The position numbers and the translations under genes were made by a program. This document shows, piece after piece, positions 33,254 through 35,289 of a stretch of DNA of 35,289 nt (its first letter is position 1; each line of letters begins with the position of its first letter). The notes beneath the pieces were generated by a model that saw nothing but the letters and a program-made list of their open reading frames with translations, was not told the DNA's origin and ran no database searches. The DNA is from Spirochaetia bacterium (GTDB lineage: Bacteria > Spirochaetota > Leptospiria > Turneriellales > JAOUOS01): NCBI GenBank assembly GCA_029880285.1, contig JAOUOS010000032.1, positions 1 through 35,289 of the forward strand. Direction: 5' to 3'.

Positions 33254-35163
33254 ATGGCCAATACCTCAAAAGTAAAAATAAAAAGGCAGGTTGAGGACAC
33301 GGCCACGAAAAAAGGCAAAGAGGTATTTGAGGTTCACAAAGTGCAAATTCTTGACCCCGCCGCCGGCACCGGCACCTTTTTGGCCGAGGTGGTAAAACAA
33401 ATTTACGCGCGTTTTAAGGGCCAGCAGGGCGTGTGGAACAATTATGTGGATGAACATCTGATACCCCGCCTGAACGGATTTGAAATTCTCATGGCCTCAT
33501 ACGCCATGGCGCATTTGAAGCTCGATTTGCTACTGCAGGAAACCGGCTACAAACCCACAAAAAACGAACAGCGTTTTAATATTTACCTGACCAACTCTCT
33601 TGAAGAACACCATCCCGACACAGGCACCCTCTTTGCCAGCTGGCTGGCCACCGAGGCCAACGAAGAAAAGAGATACTCCGGTGAAGGTGGTGTTAGGGAA
33701 TCCTCCGTATAGCGGTATTTCTTCTAACATGGGAGAATGGATAACTTCACTAATTGAAGATTATAAATATGTTGACGGTAAACATTTTGGTGAAAAGAAA
33801 CATTGGCTTCAAGATGATTATGTAAAATTTATTAGATTTGGTGAATATTTTATAGATAAAAACAAAGAGGGAATTTTAGCATATATATGTAATCATAGTT
33901 TTTTGGAAAACCCAACGTTTAGGGGAATGCGTAAACATTTATTAAATACATTTGATAAAATTTATATCTTAGATTTACATGGCAATTCGAAGAAAAAAGA
34001 AATAGTTCCAAATAATATTAAAGATGAAAATGTTTTTGAAATTCAGCAGGGTGTTTCAATAAATATTTTTTGTAAGACAGGCAAAAAAAGAGAGTCCGAC
34101 CTTGCTTCTATTTTTTTCTATGACCTTTGGGGCAAAAGAGACTATAAATATGAACAGTTAAATATAAATAATTATAAAGACGTTAAATACTTAAATATTA
34201 AAAGTAAACAACCATATTACTTTTTTAAGGAAAAAAATGAGGATCTAAGAAGTCAATATGAGAATGGTATTTTAATAACAAAATTATTTATAAATCAATC
34301 AATGGGGATTACTACAGCTAGAGATTTTTTTGTCATTGATTTTGAAAAAGAGAAATTAAAAGATAGATTAGTTGATTTTTCAAATAGTGAATTTAATGAT
34401 AATTATATTAGAGAAAAATATTTTGGGCACAAAACTCAAGGAAAATATTTAAAAGGTGATACAAGAGGTTGGCAATTAGCACAATCGAGACAAAATATTA
34501 AAAATATCAACATTAGTAAAATATTAAATTTAATTGCCTATCGACCTTTTGATAATAGGTATATTGCATATACAGATTTGCTTGTAGATTGGGGTAGACA
34601 AGAAATAATGAATAATCTATTAAAAAAGAATTTTGCATTAAATTTAGTAAAAATCGGCAGAGATATTGATGCTCATAATTATTTTATTACAAACAAAATT
34701 ACGGACAAGAGTATTGTTTCTTCCTTAGATAACGCTAATACATTCCCCCTCTACCTCTATCCCGATAACGACGAGCAAACTAACTTTGACGATACGCCGC
34801 AACGCAAGCCGAATTTAAATATGGAAATTGTTAAAGAGATTGAAGCAAAGTTAGGGCTGGGGTTTGTGGCGGAGGCGGGTTCCCCTCGAGGGGCGGGTCG
34901 TCGAGTGGACGCGGCATCTCGATACAAATCGCAAAGCGATTCACTCGATGACCGCGTCTGTATCGAGACGAGCCGTGCCGAGTCGGGGAACACCCAATCG
35001 CGGTCCCTGCAAGCGAAGCTGGACGCAGACGGCGGAGTCGAGGGGAAGCGCAACAATAAAACATTCGCCCCTATTGATCTTCTCGATTACATTTACGCCG
35101 TCTTGCATTCGCCCGCCTATCGCGAAAAATATAAAGAATTTTTAAAAATAGACTTCCCGCGGG
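33254..35163 (+). pseudogene. Type ISP-like restriction-modification gene, broken remnant
   Basis: The frame at 33254 encodes the N6-adenine methylase core: motif I DPAAGTGTF (D34), then LAEVVKQIYARFKG and GFEILMASYAMAHLKLDLLL, then NSLEEHHPDTGTLF. It runs out at 33712 soon after EANEEKR. The other frame (from about 33690) continues KRDTPVKVVLGNPPYSG with motif IV NPPY, a target-recognition-like stretch, and the tail FAPIDLLDYIYAVLHSPAYREKYKEFLKIDFPRV, characteristic of the ISP/IIG family. So a frameshift lies near 33665-33690. The helicase/nuclease N-terminal half is absent (in-frame TGA just before the ATG), and the 3' end is cut at 35164 by an IS3-family end. The core (33340-33700) is GC-richer than the AT-rich recognition part. 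It is unlikely to be functional; an intact locus would cut and methylate DNA. Confidence 0.85.
34879..35045. repeat. GC-rich multi-palindromic insert inside the R-M gene
   Basis: Nested inverted repeats: CCCCTCGA (34882-34889) with TCGAGGGG (35038-35045); GTTCCCC (34879-34885) with GGGGAAC (34985-34991); TCTCGATACA (34917-34926) with TGTATCGAGA (34959-34968); core AATCGC-AAA-GCGATT (34927-34941). It is translated in frame between GLGFV and NNKTFAPID, adding about 60 residues that relatives lack. Its GC content is far above the AT-rich gene around it. This behaviour resembles in-frame palindromic elements known from Rickettsia. Confidence 0.75.
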
Positions 35164-35289
35164 TGGTCTTCACCCGTTTTTTCGGACACTGTTTAGGCAG
35201 CATTTCTTTCAAACATCATAGGGCTTTTATATCCCAATGATGAATGTTTGCGAATTCTGTTGTAAAAGAATTCAATATATTCAAAAATT
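35164..35289 (-). mobile_element. IS3-family insertion sequence, one end only
   Basis: The element begins at 35164 with TGGTCTTCACCCGTTTTTTC then GGACA (to 35188), which has the form of IS3-family terminal inverted repeats. Its transposase tail lies just inside. The rest runs out of the window. It interrupts the restriction-modification gene after the codons for DFPRV. Confidence 0.8.
35193..35288 (-). CDS. IS3-family transposase OrfB, C-terminal end (partial)
   Basis: The last 31 codons read [20 protein letters not shown] then [11 protein letters not shown] and stop. [15 protein letters not shown] is the well-known C-terminus of IS3-family (IS3/IS150-like) DDE integrase-type transposases. 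The catalytic residues lie outside the window. The stop is 5 bases from the inner edge of the terminal inverted repeat, as usual for these elements. Nothing can be said of whether the transposase is intact. Confidence 0.85.
   Translation of the reverse strand: MFEYIEFFYNRIRKHSSLGYKSPMMFERNAA

Noticed and set aside
34757..35145. Three overlapping ORFs on both strands in the GC-rich insert
   Set aside because: High GC and palindromes leave several frames open by chance; only the frame continuous with NPPY and DYIYAVLHSP fits a protein family.

Overview
The window most likely comes from a spirochaete with a lipopolysaccharide-type outer membrane, closer to the Leptospira side of the phylum than to Treponema. 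The DNA is AT-rich. Three genes support a spirochaete: a FlaA-like protein (flagellar filament sheath family), a FapA/DUF342 protein with an N-terminal Jag-type domain, and a short charged partner behind FapA. LpxB and an outer-membrane porin imply a lipid A outer membrane. The lineage is an inference from gene content; no rRNA is present.

Region 1 (1-15053, minus strand) is a two-gene unit. A 252-codon secreted coiled-coil protein is followed 3 bases later by one giant open frame of more than 4,760 codons that leaves the window at its left edge. The giant protein is a modular secreted adhesin: signal peptide, choice-of-anchor/MAM-like domain, Ig-like domains, three LamG-like domains, a lamin-tail domain and many beta-helix-like repeats. 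Its distal part has been enlarged by in-frame duplications. The many short plus-strand ORFs here are shadows of it.

Region 2 (15054-15559) is a non-coding gap with repeats. Region 3 (15560-28881) is core genome: a HemJ/CopD-like membrane protein, FapA and partner; a minus-strand unit of CcmC-type haem/cytochrome c assembly protein, a CcmD-like protein and a metallophosphoesterase; superoxide dismutase; the FlaA-like gene, whose start codon lies in the loop of a terminator-like hairpin; purF-lpxB; a porin behind a structured leader; bacteriohemerythrin; a CYTH-domain protein; an aminotransferase; and rpmH-rnpA-yidD.

Region 4 (28878-35289) becomes accessory in character. It holds a REC-PAS-HK-REC hybrid kinase with a 171-bp MITE-like element against its start, a rhomboid protease, and a DUF6883-DUF4926 pair bounded by two copies of a structured repeat with shared ends. 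Last comes a type ISP-like restriction-modification gene that is N-terminally truncated, frameshifted, carries a GC-rich palindromic in-frame insert, and is cut by the end of an IS3-family element. No tRNA, rRNA or CRISPR array was seen.
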